DNA of 64,000 nt, taken from contig DASXML010000086.1 of NCBI GenBank assembly GCA_036495715.1, forward strand, positions 119,248 to 183,247. Direction: 5' to 3'. The notes beneath the pieces were generated by a model that was not told the DNA's origin, made no database searches, and saw only the letters and a program-made list of their open reading frames with translations. The translations under genes were made by a program, and so were the position numbers. Below are positions 18,047 through 27,365 of the stretch, piece after piece. This stretch comes from Scandinavium sp036495715 (GTDB taxonomy: Bacteria > Pseudomonadota > Gammaproteobacteria > Enterobacterales > Enterobacteriaceae). Every line of letters begins with the position of its first letter. The stretch's first letter is position 1.

Positions 18047-18453
18047 TCTGGAAACGTCACGCGACGCTGGACGTGCTCAATGCGATGGGCGAAGGCAACA
18101 TGGTCGGCCTGTTGGATATTCGTTTTGAGCGTCTTACCGACGATGAACTGGAAGCGACCATGCCGGTAGACAGCCGCACCCATCAACCGTTTGGCCTGTT
18201 ACACGGTGGCGCATCGGTGGTGCTGGCTGAAACGCTGGGCTCGGTTGCGGGTTACCTCTGCACCGAAGGCAGCGAGAAAGTGGTAGGTGTCGAAGTCAAT
18301 GCCAACCACCTTCGCGCGGTCCGAGGAGGGCGAGTGCGTGGCGTCTGTAAAGCGCTCCATGCGGGTCGCCGACATCAGGTATGGCAGATAGAGATTTTCG
18401 ATGAAGAGGGCAAATTGTGCTGCTCATCGAGACTGACAACGGCGGTTGTGTAG
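18043..18453 (+). CDS. menI: MenI, 1,4-dihydroxy-2-naphthoyl-CoA thioesterase
   Basis: Hotdog-fold thioesterase of 136 residues that releases 1,4-dihydroxy-2-naphthoate in menaquinone synthesis. The catalytic motif LLHGGASVVLAETLGS holds the conserved Glu at about residue 63. It starts inside the last codons of ydiJ (ATGA overlap) and is followed by a strong terminator. Confidence 0.92.
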   Translation: MIWKRHATLDVLNAMGEGNMVGLLDIRFERLTDDELEATMPVDSRTHQPFGLLHGGASVVLAETLGSVAGYLCTEGSEKVVGVEVNANHLRAVRGGRVRGVCKALHAGRRHQVWQIEIFDEEGKLCCSSRLTTAVV

Positions 18454-18475
18454 TTTCCGCGGACAACTGTTAATA

Positions 18476-18504
18476 ACAAAAGCACCGAATCACGGTGCTT
18501 TTGT
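18476..18504 (+). terminator. Terminator after menI
   Basis: A perfect 12-bp stem, ACAAAAGCACCG/CGGTGCTTTTGT, with an AATCA loop, about 22 bases after the menI stop. Confidence 0.9.
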
Positions 18505-18863
18505 CTCTCGTTTTTATCGACGGATTTCTCTCAAAACGATGGCTGAAATTAAACATGATGAGTCCGCTAATTAATAGCGCATAACGCGCAGAATCCGTCC
18601 GTTTTATTACTGAGCAGTCAAGTATAGCTTCAGATTAATTCACTATCTTTTTGCAGACAGATGTTGCATTCTGACTGTTGCAGTTACCCTGCACGACGGA
18701 TGTCGCTTTTGTCTCTAGCGGACCTTTTTATAGAGACCTTTGACGTTTGCGTTAAAACTGGCTTTTAACCGACGCGAAAATTCAAACGTATCGCCTAAAG
18801 ATTGATGAAACCCTTCGTTTTTTCCTTACGCGTTACTGGTTCACATGCTTACAGGAATTAACG
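18505..18863. other. Intergenic region before lpxP
   Basis: About 360 bases with no convincing protein gene. It contains a perfect 7-bp inverted repeat, GTCTCTA (18711-18717) with TAGAGAC (18731-18737), and must include the lpxP promoter and perhaps a long leader. K-12 carries the small gene ydiH and the sRNA rydB near this site; I cannot recognise either here. Confidence 0.4.
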
Positions 18864-19781
18864 ATGGCAAAAGCCTTCGACAAAACGCTGCTGCACCCTC
18901 GCAACTGGTTGACCTGGTTCGGTTTAGGTGTGCTTTGGCTGTTAGTCCAACTCCCTTATCCTCTGCTGTATATCATCGGTTCATTACTTGGCCGCGCGGC
19001 TCGTCCATTTTTGAAAAGAAGAGAAAAGATAGCGTCAAGAAATTTAACCCTCTGCTTTCCGGAAATGAGTGAAGAAGCAAAAGAGAAATTAATTGAGCAG
19101 AACTTTATTTCCCTCGGCATGGGATTAATCGAAACGGGAATGGCCTGGTTCTGGAGCGATTCCCGGGTTAAGAAATGGTTTGATGTAGAAGGGTATGAAA
19201 ACCTGACCAAAGCGCTGGAAGGCAATAAAGGCGTGATGGTGGTGGGCGTTCATTTTATGTCGCTGGAACTCGGCGGCAGAACGATGGGTTTGTGTCGCCC
19301 AATGATGGCAACGTACCGTCCACACAACAGCAAATTGATGGAGTGGGTACAGACCAAAGGCCGTCTGCGTTCCAATAAAGCGATGATTGACCGCCGCAAT
19401 TTGCGCGGCCTTGTCAGCGCATTGAAAGCGGGTGAAGCGGTCTGGTTTGCCCCCGATCAGGATTATGGCCCGAAAGGCAGTACCTTTGCGCCATTCTTTG
19501 CCGTTCCTCAGGCGGCGACGACCAACGGCACCTACGTATTGTCGCGCCTTTCTGGGTCAGCGTTGCTGACGGTCACGATGGTGCGTAAAGCCAACCATCG
19601 TGGTTATAACCTGTACATCAGTGACGTCATGAAGGATTACCCTACGGACGACGAATACCTGGCGGCGAGTTATATGAATAAAGTCATCGAAAGAGAGATC
19701 CTCCGCGCGCCAGAACAATACCTCTGGGTGCACCGCCGATTCAAAACACGCCCTGCGGGTGAGGCTTCGCTCTACAAATAG
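18864..19781 (+). CDS. lpxP: LpxP-type lipid A palmitoleoyltransferase
   Basis: LpxL/LpxM/LpxP family acyltransferase of 305 residues that adds the secondary acyl chain to Kdo2-lipid IVA at the inner membrane. An N-terminal membrane anchor (about 18-40) precedes the HX4E catalytic motif HFMSLE. RPHNSKLMEW, FAPDQDYGPKGS and the end HRRFKTRPAGEASLYK resemble cold-induced LpxP more than LpxL, in my recollection. In K-12 lpxP lies elsewhere, so this copy is relocated or a second paralogue. GGAATT is a weak ribosome-binding site before ATG. Confidence 0.8.
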   Translation: MAKAFDKTLLHPRNWLTWFGLGVLWLLVQLPYPLLYIIGSLLGRAARPFLKRREKIASRNLTLCFPEMSEEAKEKLIEQNFISLGMGLIETGMAWFWSDSRVKKWFDVEGYENLTKALEGNKGVMVVGVHFMSLELGGRTMGLCRPMMATYRPHNSKLMEWVQTKGRLRSNKAMIDRRNLRGLVSALKAGEAVWFAPDQDYGPKGSTFAPFFAVPQAATTNGTYVLSRLSGSALLTVTMVRKANHRGYNLYISDVMKDYPTDDEYLAASYMNKVIEREILRAPEQYLWVHRRFKTRPAGEASLYK

Positions 19782-19798
19782 CCATTCTTTTTTTATCA

Positions 19799-19831
19799 AA
19801 GCCCTGTGCGCGTTTGCCACGGGGCTTTTTT
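19799..19831 (+). terminator. Terminator after lpxP
   Basis: The hairpin AGCCCTGTG/CACGGGGCT is followed by six T, 17 bases after the lpxP stop. Confidence 0.88.
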
Positions 19832-20114
19832 GTTTTGTGCGCTTATTACGCGTCCTATCTCATAAATCGGTATTTTCGATACATCTTTTCATTGCGTCGT
19901 TTTTTCGCCTGCTTTTCTCATAAAACGTTTATCTATCAGTGTATTGAGTATATTAAGAACCGCCTGTTCACCTCGCCCATAGGGTCTATGCTTAGTAAAA
20001 GCCCTCAATTGGGGGAATTCCTGCGAAAGCCCCTGTTGATAAGGGGTTGAAGTGATAATCATTATCACTAACATAGAGGGATGCCCTGGTGGCTTCAACT
20101 CATAAGGTGGACCT
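19832..20114 (+). promoter_or_regulatory. suf operon regulatory region
   Basis: An AT-rich leader of about 280 bases before sufA. The clear element is the Fur box at 20051-20069. E. coli suf also has OxyR, IHF and IscR sites upstream; I cannot place these with confidence. No coding sequence is supported. Confidence 0.5.
20051..20069 (+). promoter_or_regulatory. Fur box of the suf operon
   Basis: AGTGATAATCATTATCACT is a perfect palindrome carrying the Fur core TGATAATCATTATCA, 45 bases before sufA. Fur repression when iron is plentiful agrees with the role of suf under iron starvation. Confidence 0.85.
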
Positions 20115-20489
20115 ATGGAATTGCAATCAGAAACCTTTAATCCTGCCGACTTTGCGTGGCGCGGCATCAATATGACGCCTGCGGCGGCGGCACATGTGTG
20201 CGAGCTGGCAATCAAGCAGGGTGTTCAGGGGATCCGGCTTGGGGTGAAAACCTCCGGCTGCGCGGGTTTTGCTTACGTACTGGATACCGTCACCGAGCCG
20301 AAAGCGGACGATCTGCTGTTCGAAACTGACGGCGCAAAATTGTGGGTGCCATTACAGGCCATGCCTTTTATCGATGGTACGGAAGTCGATTACGTGCGCG
20401 AAGGCCTGAATCAGATCTTTAAGTTTCACAATCCGAAGGCCCAGCATGAATGCGGCTGTGGTGAAAGTTTTGGGGTGCAGGCGGAGTAA
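20115..20489 (+). CDS. sufA: SufA, A-type Fe-S carrier
   Basis: A-type iron-sulfur carrier of 124 residues that receives clusters from SufBCD and passes them to apoproteins. The three cluster ligands are in TSGCAGFAY and in the C-terminal ECGCGESF. It is the first gene of the sufABCDSE operon, two bases before sufB. Confidence 0.95.
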   Translation: MELQSETFNPADFAWRGINMTPAAAAHVCELAIKQGVQGIRLGVKTSGCAGFAYVLDTVTEPKADDLLFETDGAKLWVPLQAMPFIDGTEVDYVREGLNQIFKFHNPKAQHECGCGESFGVQAE

Positions 20490-20491
20490 TT

Positions 20492-21979
20492 ATGTCACGT
20501 AATACTGAAGTAACTGACGATGTTAAAACCTGGGCCGGCGGTCAGCTCAACTATAAAGAAGGGTTCTTTACCCAACTGCAAACCGATGAGCTGGCGCAGG
20601 GGATCAGCGAAGAGGTGGTACGCGCTATCTCTGCAAAACGTAACGAACCTGAATGGATGCTCGAATTCCGCCTGAATGCGTATCGGGCGTGGGTTGAGAT
20701 GGAAGAGCCGCACTGGCTGAAAGCCCATTACGACAAACTGAACTACCAGGATTACAGCTATTACTCCGCACCGTCCTGCGGCAACTGCGATGATACCTGT
20801 GCGTCACAGCCGGGTGCGGTGCAGCAAACGGGAACCAATGCTTTCCTGAGTCAGGAAGTGGAAGACGCGTTTAATCTGCTCGGCGTGCCGGTGCGCGAAG
20901 GGCGTGAGGTGGCGGTCGATGCCATTTTCGATTCCGTTTCCGTGGCGACGACCTACCGTGAAAAGCTTGGCGAACAGGGCATTATTTTCTGCTCGTTTGG
21001 CGAAGCCATTCACGATCACCCTGAACTGGTGCAGAAATACCTCGGCACCGTCGTGCCGGGGAATGACAACTTCTTTGCCGCACTCAACGCGGCGGTAGCC
21101 TCCGATGGCACCTTTATTTATGTGCCGAAAGGCGTGCGCTGCCCAATGGAACTTTCGACCTATTTTCGCATCAACGCTGAAAAAACCGGTCAGTTCGAAC
21201 GCACCATTCTGGTGGCCGATGAAGGCAGCTATGTCAGCTACATCGAAGGGTGTTCGGCCCCGGTGCGCGATAGCTATCAGCTTCACGCCGCCGTGGTTGA
21301 GGTCATTATCCACAAAGATGCCGAAGTGAAATATTCAACGGTGCAGAACTGGTTCCCGGGGGATAACAATACCGGTGGCATCCTGAATTTCGTCACCAAA
21401 CGCGCGTTGTGCGAAGGCGAAAACAGCAAAATGTCGTGGACGCAGTCGGAAACCGGATCCGCCATCACCTGGAAATACCCGAGCTGCATTCTTCGCGGCG
21501 ATAACTCCATCGGCGAGTTCTTCTCAGTGGCGCTGACCAGCGGACATCAGCAGGCCGATACTGGCACCAAGATGATCCACATCGGTAAGAACACCAAATC
21601 GACCATCATCTCGAAAGGGATCTCCGCCGGGCACAGCCAGAACAGCTATCGCGGCTTAGTGAAAATCATGCCGACGGCGACCAACGCGCGTAACTTTACC
21701 CAGTGTGATTCGATGCTGATTGGCCCGGACAGCGGGGCGCACACGTTCCCGTACGTGGAATGCCGCAACAACACCGCGCAGCTGGAACACGAGGCGACCA
21801 CATCACGCATCGGTGAAGATCAGCTGTTCTACTGTTTGCAGCGCGGCATCAGTGAAGACGACGCCATCTCGATGATCGTCAACGGTTTCTGTAAAGACGT
21901 TTTCTCCGAACTGCCGCTGGAATTTGCCGTTGAAGCACAAAAATTGCTGGCTATTAGCCTTGAGCACAGCGTTGGTTAA
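20492..21979 (+). CDS. sufB: SufB, Fe-S scaffold subunit
   Basis: Scaffold of the SufBC2D complex, 495 residues, on which Fe-S clusters are built. Characteristic blocks are the N-terminal cysteine-rich SCGNCDDTCASQPG, VPKGVRCPMELSTYFRIN, and the C-terminal beta-helix end YVECRNNTAQLEHEATTSRI. The late Cys in that segment is the proposed acceptor region. It lies 29 bases before sufC. Confidence 0.96.
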   Translation: MSRNTEVTDDVKTWAGGQLNYKEGFFTQLQTDELAQGISEEVVRAISAKRNEPEWMLEFRLNAYRAWVEMEEPHWLKAHYDKLNYQDYSYYSAPSCGNCDDTCASQPGAVQQTGTNAFLSQEVEDAFNLLGVPVREGREVAVDAIFDSVSVATTYREKLGEQGIIFCSFGEAIHDHPELVQKYLGTVVPGNDNFFAALNAAVASDGTFIYVPKGVRCPMELSTYFRINAEKTGQFERTILVADEGSYVSYIEGCSAPVRDSYQLHAAVVEVIIHKDAEVKYSTVQNWFPGDNNTGGILNFVTKRALCEGENSKMSWTQSETGSAITWKYPSCILRGDNSIGEFFSVALTSGHQQADTGTKMIHIGKNTKSTIISKGISAGHSQNSYRGLVKIMPTATNARNFTQCDSMLIGPDSGAHTFPYVECRNNTAQLEHEATTSRIGEDQLFYCLQRGISEDDAISMIVNGFCKDVFSELPLEFAVEAQKLLAISLEHSVG

Positions 21980-22008
21980 GCGCGAGATTTATGGATTAAG
22001 GGACATAC

Positions 22009-22755
22009 ATGTTAAGTATTAAAGATTTGCAGGTTGCAGTAGAAGACAAAGAAATTCTGCGCGGGTTGAATCTTGAGATTCGACCAGGGGAAGTGCACGC
22101 CATTATGGGGCCGAACGGTTCCGGTAAAAGCACGCTTTCTGCCACGCTCGCCGGGCGTGAAGATTATGAAGTCACCGGCGGAACGGTGGAATTCAAAGGC
22201 AAAGACCTTCTCGAACTGGCGCCGGAAGACCGCGCGGGTGAAGGCATTTTTATGGCGTTTCAGTATCCGGTGGAAATTCCCGGCGTCAGCAATCAATTCT
22301 TCCTGCAAACCGCGCTGAATGCGGTGCGTACCTATCGTGGCGAGGAGGCGTTAGATCGTTTCGATTTTCAGGATTTAATGGAAGAGAAAATCAAACTGCT
22401 GAAAATGCCGGAAGATTTACTGACTCGTTCGGTGAACGTGGGCTTTTCCGGCGGTGAGAAAAAGCGTAACGACATTCTGCAAATGGCGGTGCTGGAGCCG
22501 GAGCTGTGCATTCTTGATGAATCGGATTCGGGTCTTGACATTGACGCGCTGAAAATTGTTTCCGACGGCGTAAACGCGCTGCGCGACGGCAAACGGGCGT
22601 TCATCATCGTCACCCATTACCAGCGTATTCTGGATTACATCAAACCGGATTTTGTCCACGTGTTGTATCAGGGACGCATCGTGAAGTCCGGCGATTTCTC
22701 GCTGGTTAAACAGCTGGAGGAGCAGGGTTATGGCTGGCTTACCGAACAGCAGTAA
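22009..22755 (+). CDS. sufC: SufC, Fe-S assembly ATPase
   Basis: ABC-type ATPase of 248 residues that energises SufBCD. Walker A is GPNGSGKST, the signature FSGGEKKR, Walker B CILDESDSG, and the H-loop VTHYQRIL. There are no transmembrane segments. The 3' end overlaps sufD by 26 bases. Confidence 0.96.
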   Translation: MLSIKDLQVAVEDKEILRGLNLEIRPGEVHAIMGPNGSGKSTLSATLAGREDYEVTGGTVEFKGKDLLELAPEDRAGEGIFMAFQYPVEIPGVSNQFFLQTALNAVRTYRGEEALDRFDFQDLMEEKIKLLKMPEDLLTRSVNVGFSGGEKKRNDILQMAVLEPELCILDESDSGLDIDALKIVSDGVNALRDGKRAFIIVTHYQRILDYIKPDFVHVLYQGRIVKSGDFSLVKQLEEQGYGWLTEQQ

Positions 22756-24001
22756 CGCGTTGCAGCAATGGCATCATTTGTTTGAAGCGCAGGGCAGTGC
22801 GCGCACGGCGTACTCTGAACAGCATCTGCAACAGATGTTGCGCCTCGGGTTGCCGACGCGTAAACACGAAAACTGGAAATACACGCCGCTTGACGGTCTA
22901 CTCAATAGTCAGTTTGTCAGCGCTGAAACGACGATAAATGCTGAGCAACGTGATGCGCTGGCATTGCCTGTTGATGCGTTGCGGATGGTGTTTGTGAACG
23001 GCCAGTTTAACGCCGATTTGAGCGACACATTGACCGACAGCGGTTTTAGCGTGACGGTGGATAACGTGCGTGACACGCTGCAGGCAGCCGTTCAGCCGGA
23101 CGTTTTCTTGCATCTGACGGAAAGCCTGGCGCAGACGGTCACCCATATTCAGGTGGCGCGTAATCAGCGTCCGGCCAGGCCGCTGTTGTTGATGCACATC
23201 ACCCAAGGTATTGACGGCGAGGAGATGAATACCGCGCATTATCGACATCATCTGGAACTGGCGCAGGGTGCGGAAGCGACGATCGTTGAGCACTATGTCA
23301 GTCTCAATGCCGAGCGTCATTTTACCGGCTCTCGTTTGACCATGCAGGTGTCAGACAACGCCCATTTGCATCACATCAAACTCGCGTTTGAGAACCCAAC
23401 AAGCTATCACTTCGCTCATAACGACATCCAGCTTGCTCAGGATGCCAGTGCTGTCAGCCACAGTTTCCTGCTTGGCGGCGCGGTGCTGCGTCATAACACC
23501 AGCACGCAGCTTAATGGCGAAAACACTACGTTGCGCATCAACAGCCTGGCGATGCCGGTCGAGAGTGAAGTCTGTGACACACGGACCTGGCTTGAGCATA
23601 ACAAAGGCTTCTGTAATAGCCGTCAGTTGCACAAAACCATCGTCAGCGATAAAGGCCGGGCGGTGTTTAACGGAATGATTAACGTCGCGCAGCACGCGAT
23701 TAAAACCGACGGGCAGATGACCAACAATAATCTGCTGCTTGGTCGACTGTCAGAAGTCGACACCAAGCCACAGCTGGAAATTTACGCCGATGATGTGAAA
23801 TGCAGTCACGGGGCGACAATTGGCCGTATTGATGACGAACAGCTGTTCTATCTGCGCTCGCGCGGCATCAACCAGCAGGCGGCGCAGCAGATGATTATCT
23901 ATGCGTTTGCGGCTGAACTGACGGAAGCCATCAGCGATGAGGTTATCAGGCAGGAAGTCCTGGCGCGGATCGGTCAGCGTTTGCCGGGAGGACGATCATG
24001 A
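22730..24001 (+). CDS. sufD: SufD, Fe-S scaffold subunit
   Basis: SufB paralogue of 423 residues in the SufBC2D scaffold, needed for iron acquisition. The beta-helix domain is recognisable from GRLSEVDTKPQLEIYADDVK and CSHGATIGRIDDEQLFYLRS near the C-terminus, including the conserved His. It overlaps sufC (26 bases) and sufS (4 bases). Confidence 0.95.
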   Translation: MAGLPNSSNALQQWHHLFEAQGSARTAYSEQHLQQMLRLGLPTRKHENWKYTPLDGLLNSQFVSAETTINAEQRDALALPVDALRMVFVNGQFNADLSDTLTDSGFSVTVDNVRDTLQAAVQPDVFLHLTESLAQTVTHIQVARNQRPARPLLLMHITQGIDGEEMNTAHYRHHLELAQGAEATIVEHYVSLNAERHFTGSRLTMQVSDNAHLHHIKLAFENPTSYHFAHNDIQLAQDASAVSHSFLLGGAVLRHNTSTQLNGENTTLRINSLAMPVESEVCDTRTWLEHNKGFCNSRQLHKTIVSDKGRAVFNGMINVAQHAIKTDGQMTNNNLLLGRLSEVDTKPQLEIYADDVKCSHGATIGRIDDEQLFYLRSRGINQQAAQQMIIYAFAAELTEAISDEVIRQEVLARIGQRLPGGRS

Positions 24002-25218
24002 CATTTTCCATTGAGCGGGTACGCGCTGATTTCCCGGTGTTGACCCGTGAAGTCAATGGGCAGCCGCTGGCCTATCTCGACAGCGCCGCCAGCGCGCAGA
24101 AACCCAACGCGGTGATTGACGCCGAGGCCGAGTTTTATCGTCACGGCTATGCGGCGGTTCATCGCGGTATTCATACTCTGAGCGCCGAAGCTACCGCCCG
24201 CATGGAACAGGTGCGCCAGCAGGCCGCATCATTCCTTAATGCGCGCTCTGCGGAAGAGCTGGTGTTCGTGCGTGGGACCACCGAAGGCATCAATCTGGTG
24301 GCGAACAGCTGGGGCGGTAGCAATGTCAGGCAGGGCGATAACATCGTCATCAGCCAGATGGAGCATCACGCCAACATCGTGCCGTGGCAGATGCTGTGTA
24401 CGCGTACAGGCGCTGAATTGCGGGTTATCCCGCTGAACGTTGACGGCACATTGCAACTGGATGCGGTCCCGGGCCTGTTTGATGAGCGCACGAAACTGCT
24501 GGCGATAACTCAGGTGTCGAATGTGCTTGGCACCGAAAATCCCGTTAACGCACTGATTGACCTGGCCCATCAACACGGCGCGAAAGTGCTGGTGGACGGT
24601 GCACAGGCGGTGATGCATCACGCGGTTGACGTGCAAAGTCTCGATTGTGATTTCTATGTTTTCTCGGCACATAAGCTCTACGGCCCGACGGGGATCGGCG
24701 TGCTGTATGCGAAAGAGGACATTTTACAAGAGATGCCGCCGTGGGAAGGCGGCGGATCGATGATTGCGACGGTCAGCCTGACGGAAGGAACGACGTGGGC
24801 GAAAGCGCCGTGGCGTTTCGAGGCCGGCACGCCGAATACCGGTGGGATTATCGCGCTAGGCGCTGCGCTGGATTATGTTGGCGGCCTGGGGCTGGAGAAT
24901 ATCGCGGATTACGAACACACCCTGATGCATTACGCATTAGCAGAACTGGCATCAGTGCCCGATCTCACACTGTACGGCCCGCAGAACCGGCTCGGCGTAA
25001 TTGCCTTTAATCTCGGCAAACATCATGCGTATGACGTCGGCAGTTTTCTGGATAACTATGGCATTGCGGTGCGCACCGGACATCATTGCGCCATGCCGCT
25101 GATGGCGTTTTACAACGTGCCTGCGATGTGTCGTGCGTCGCTGGCGATGTATAACACGCTTGAAGAAGTGGACCGTCTGGTGGCAGGATTAAAACGTATT
25201 CATCGTTTATTGGGCTGA
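23998..25218 (+). CDS. sufS: SufS, cysteine desulfurase
   Basis: PLP-dependent group II desulfurase of 406 residues supplying sulfur to SufE. The PLP lysine is in FSAHKLYGPTG (about residue 226) and the persulfide Cys in VRTGHHCAMPL (about 364). The ATGA overlap with sufD implies coupled translation; sufE follows after 12 bases. Confidence 0.96.
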   Translation: MTFSIERVRADFPVLTREVNGQPLAYLDSAASAQKPNAVIDAEAEFYRHGYAAVHRGIHTLSAEATARMEQVRQQAASFLNARSAEELVFVRGTTEGINLVANSWGGSNVRQGDNIVISQMEHHANIVPWQMLCTRTGAELRVIPLNVDGTLQLDAVPGLFDERTKLLAITQVSNVLGTENPVNALIDLAHQHGAKVLVDGAQAVMHHAVDVQSLDCDFYVFSAHKLYGPTGIGVLYAKEDILQEMPPWEGGGSMIATVSLTEGTTWAKAPWRFEAGTPNTGGIIALGAALDYVGGLGLENIADYEHTLMHYALAELASVPDLTLYGPQNRLGVIAFNLGKHHAYDVGSFLDNYGIAVRTGHHCAMPLMAFYNVPAMCRASLAMYNTLEEVDRLVAGLKRIHRLLG

Positions 25219-25230
25219 CAGGGAGGCTCT

Positions 25231-25647
25231 ATGGCCGCATTGCCGGACAAAGACAAATTGCTGCGCAACTTCAGTCGCTGCGCCAATTGGGAAGACAAAT
25301 ACCTGTATATCATTGAGCTGGGCCAGCGTTTAACCCCGCTCGATGAGGCTGCGCATAGCCCGGAAAACATTATTCAGGGTTGTCAGAGTCAGGTCTGGAT
25401 TGTGATGCAGCGCAATCCTGAAGGGCGTATTGATCTGCAAGGCGACAGCGATGCCGCTATTGTTAAAGGACTGATTGCTGTCGTTTTTATTCTTTATCAT
25501 CAAATGACCGCCCAGGACATCCTGGCCTTTGACGTGCGCCCGTGGTTTGAAAAAATGGCGCTGACTCAACACCTCACACCCTCGCGTTCGCAAGGGTTAG
25601 AAGCGATGATCCGCGCAATTCGCGCGCAGGCTCTCAGTTTTAGCTAA
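25231..25647 (+). CDS. sufE: SufE, sulfur acceptor protein
   Basis: Accepts persulfide sulfur from SufS and hands it to SufB; 138 residues. The acceptor is Cys51 in IIQGCQSQVW. It is the last gene of the operon, with an AGGGAGG ribosome-binding site. Confidence 0.96.
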   Translation: MAALPDKDKLLRNFSRCANWEDKYLYIIELGQRLTPLDEAAHSPENIIQGCQSQVWIVMQRNPEGRIDLQGDSDAAIVKGLIAVVFILYHQMTAQDILAFDVRPWFEKMALTQHLTPSRSQGLEAMIRAIRAQALSFS

Positions 25648-25677
25648 ACTAAAAATACAGCTTTCATTCTGTTACGC

Positions 25678-25696
25678 GAGGCGGGGATTCCGCCTC
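25678..25696 (+). terminator. Hairpin after sufE
   Basis: GAGGCGG/CCGCCTC stem about 30 bases after the sufE stop, without a clear T run. Possible end of the suf transcript. Confidence 0.35.
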
Positions 25697-25749
25697 GTTG
25701 GTGGTTCAGCTTTCTGACGATCTGTCAGTGAATAAAAGGGAAACTCAGT

Positions 25750-26754
25750 ATGAAACGCGCGTCTCTACTCACTCTTATGCTGTTAGGTGCTCTCGGCGCG
25801 TCTCAGGCCGCCAGAGCGGTTGAATATACCTTACCGGCCAACGGTAGCCGTCTGGTCGGACAAAATCAGACGTACACGGTGCAGGCGGGCGATAACAGCC
25901 TGCAAACCATCGCCCGACGGTTTGATACGGCGGCGATGATTATTCTCGAAGCGAACAATACCATTGCCCCGGTGCCAAAACCGGGAACGCAGGTGATCAT
26001 TCCGCTTCAACTTTTATTGCCTGACGTACCACGAGAAGGGATCGTGGTGAATCTCGCAGAATTGCGTCTCTATTATTTCCCACCTGACGGCAATACGGTG
26101 CAGGTCTATCCGCTAGGAATTGGTCAGCTCGGACTGGAAACGCCGGAGATGACCACCCGCGTTGGGCAAAAAATCCCGAATCCGACCTGGACGCCAACGG
26201 CAGGTATTCGTCAGCGTTCGCTTGAGAAAGGCGTCACGTTGCCACCGGTCGTTCCCGCAGGGCCAAATAACCCGCTGGGGCGCTTTGCATTGCGTCTGGC
26301 TTACGGCAATGGTGAATACCTGATTCATGGCACGAACGCCCAGAGCAGCGTCGGGCTGCGCGTCAGTTCGGGATGTATGCGCATGTTTACCGATGACATC
26401 AAAACGCTGTTTGCGCAGGTGCGTGTCGGGACAACGGTGCGTGTTATCAACCAGCCGGTGAAATATTCTATTGAGCCGAACGGAACACGCTACATGGAAG
26501 TGCATCGTCCATTAACGCAAGATGAAACGCAGAATCCACAAACCATGACCTATGTGCTCCCGGTGGGGTACACGCAGTTTGCGAGCGATAAAGGCACTGA
26601 CAACGTTATGGCGGATAAAGCGATGTATCGTCGCGCGGGATATCCGGTTGTTGTGTCGTCAGGGGCAACACCAGCAGCAACGGGTTCAGTTCCGGTTTTG
26701 TCCGTTCAGAATGGTACACCGGCAACGGCGAATGAAACGCGGGTGACGCAATAA
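25750..26754 (+). CDS. ldtE: LdtE (YnhG), L,D-transpeptidase
   Basis: Periplasmic YkuD-family enzyme of 334 residues that forms 3-3 cross-links in peptidoglycan. It has a signal peptide with cleavage near AARA, then a LysM domain (VQAGDNSLQTIARRF to TQVIIPLQ, about 45-90) and the catalytic domain with HGTNAQSS and the active-site Cys in VSSGCMRMF. The end is low-complexity, rich in Ala, Thr and Ser. It is convergent with lpp, sharing the terminator between them. Confidence 0.93.
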   Translation: MKRASLLTLMLLGALGASQAARAVEYTLPANGSRLVGQNQTYTVQAGDNSLQTIARRFDTAAMIILEANNTIAPVPKPGTQVIIPLQLLLPDVPREGIVVNLAELRLYYFPPDGNTVQVYPLGIGQLGLETPEMTTRVGQKIPNPTWTPTAGIRQRSLEKGVTLPPVVPAGPNNPLGRFALRLAYGNGEYLIHGTNAQSSVGLRVSSGCMRMFTDDIKTLFAQVRVGTTVRVINQPVKYSIEPNGTRYMEVHRPLTQDETQNPQTMTYVLPVGYTQFASDKGTDNVMADKAMYRRAGYPVVVSSGATPAATGSVPVLSVQNGTPATANETRVTQ

Positions 26755-26781
26755 CGCAGGGAAGGGAAACAGCAGGCAAAA

Positions 26782-26808
26782 AAAATGACGCACAATGTGC
26801 GTCATTTT
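26782..26808. terminator. Bidirectional terminator between ldtE and lpp
   Basis: The stem AAAATGACGCAC/GTGCGTCATTTT has A and T runs on both sides, so it can end both ldtE (+) and lpp (-) transcripts. Confidence 0.9.
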
Positions 26809-26822
26809 TATTACAGGTACTC

Positions 26823-27059
26823 TTACTTACGGTAAGAGTGAGCCTGGTTGTCCAGACGCTGGTTAGCGCGTGCTGCGTCGTCTTTAGCAGCTTGAACGTC
26901 AGAACGCATTGCGTTCACGTCGTTGCTCAGCTGGTCAACTTTAGCGTTCAGAGTCTGAACGTCAGAAGACAGCTGATCGATTTTAGCGTTAGAAGAACAA
27001 CCTGCCAGCATAGTAGAAGCCAGGATTACCGCGCCCAGTACCAGTTTAGTACGATTCAT
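26823..27059 (-). CDS. lpp: Lpp, Braun's major outer-membrane lipoprotein
   Basis: 78 residues; the signal peptide ends at TMLAGC with lipidated Cys21, followed by a trimeric coiled coil with heptads such as IDQLSSDVQTLNAKVDQL. The C-terminal Lys is the residue covalently linked to peptidoglycan. It is essentially identical in plan to the E. coli protein. Its neighbour LdtE belongs to the L,D-transpeptidase family, other members of which make the Lpp-murein bond. Confidence 0.97.
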   Translation of the reverse strand: MNRTKLVLGAVILASTMLAGCSSNAKIDQLSSDVQTLNAKVDQLSNDVNAMRSDVQAAKDDAARANQRLDNQAHSYRK

Positions 27060-27140
27060 TATTAATACCCTCTAGATTGAGTTAATCTCCATGTAGCGTT
27101 ACAAGTATTACACAAAGTTTTTTATGTTGAGAATATTTTT
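27060..27140 (-). promoter_or_regulatory. lpp promoter and leader
   Basis: The minus strand reads TAATACT as -10 (27104-27110) after an AT-rich upstream segment. The leader GTAACGCTACATGGAGATTAAC and the AGAGGGTATTAATA before ATG follow the very strong E. coli lpp promoter as I recall it. Confidence 0.75.
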
Positions 27141-27322
27141 TTGATGCGAATGTGCTTATTTTTGATCGTTCGCTCAAAGAAGCATCTAAACAGCGTGCAA
27201 AATGCAAAAGCTGTGTGAAAACAGTACGATTTAATCGGATTCATCTTAAGTAATCGCGACTTAAATAGTGAAAGCCGATTTGCTTTTTTAATAAATCGCG
27301 CTATTGAGGAAATAAAAAAAGC

Positions 27323-27341
27323 GCCACGAGGGCGCTTTTGA
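27323..27341 (-). terminator. Terminator after pykF
   Basis: Minus strand reads AAAAGCGCC-CTCGT-GGCGCTTTTTTTATTTCC about 25 bases past the pykF stop: a GC stem followed by seven T. Confidence 0.88.
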
Positions 27342-27365
27342 CGAAATAAATCGACTGAAACGGAA

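Noticed and set aside
18601..18740. sRNA RydB or gene ydiH in the menI-lpxP gap
   Set aside because: Position would fit K-12, but I cannot match either sequence from memory; left as an unassigned hairpin.
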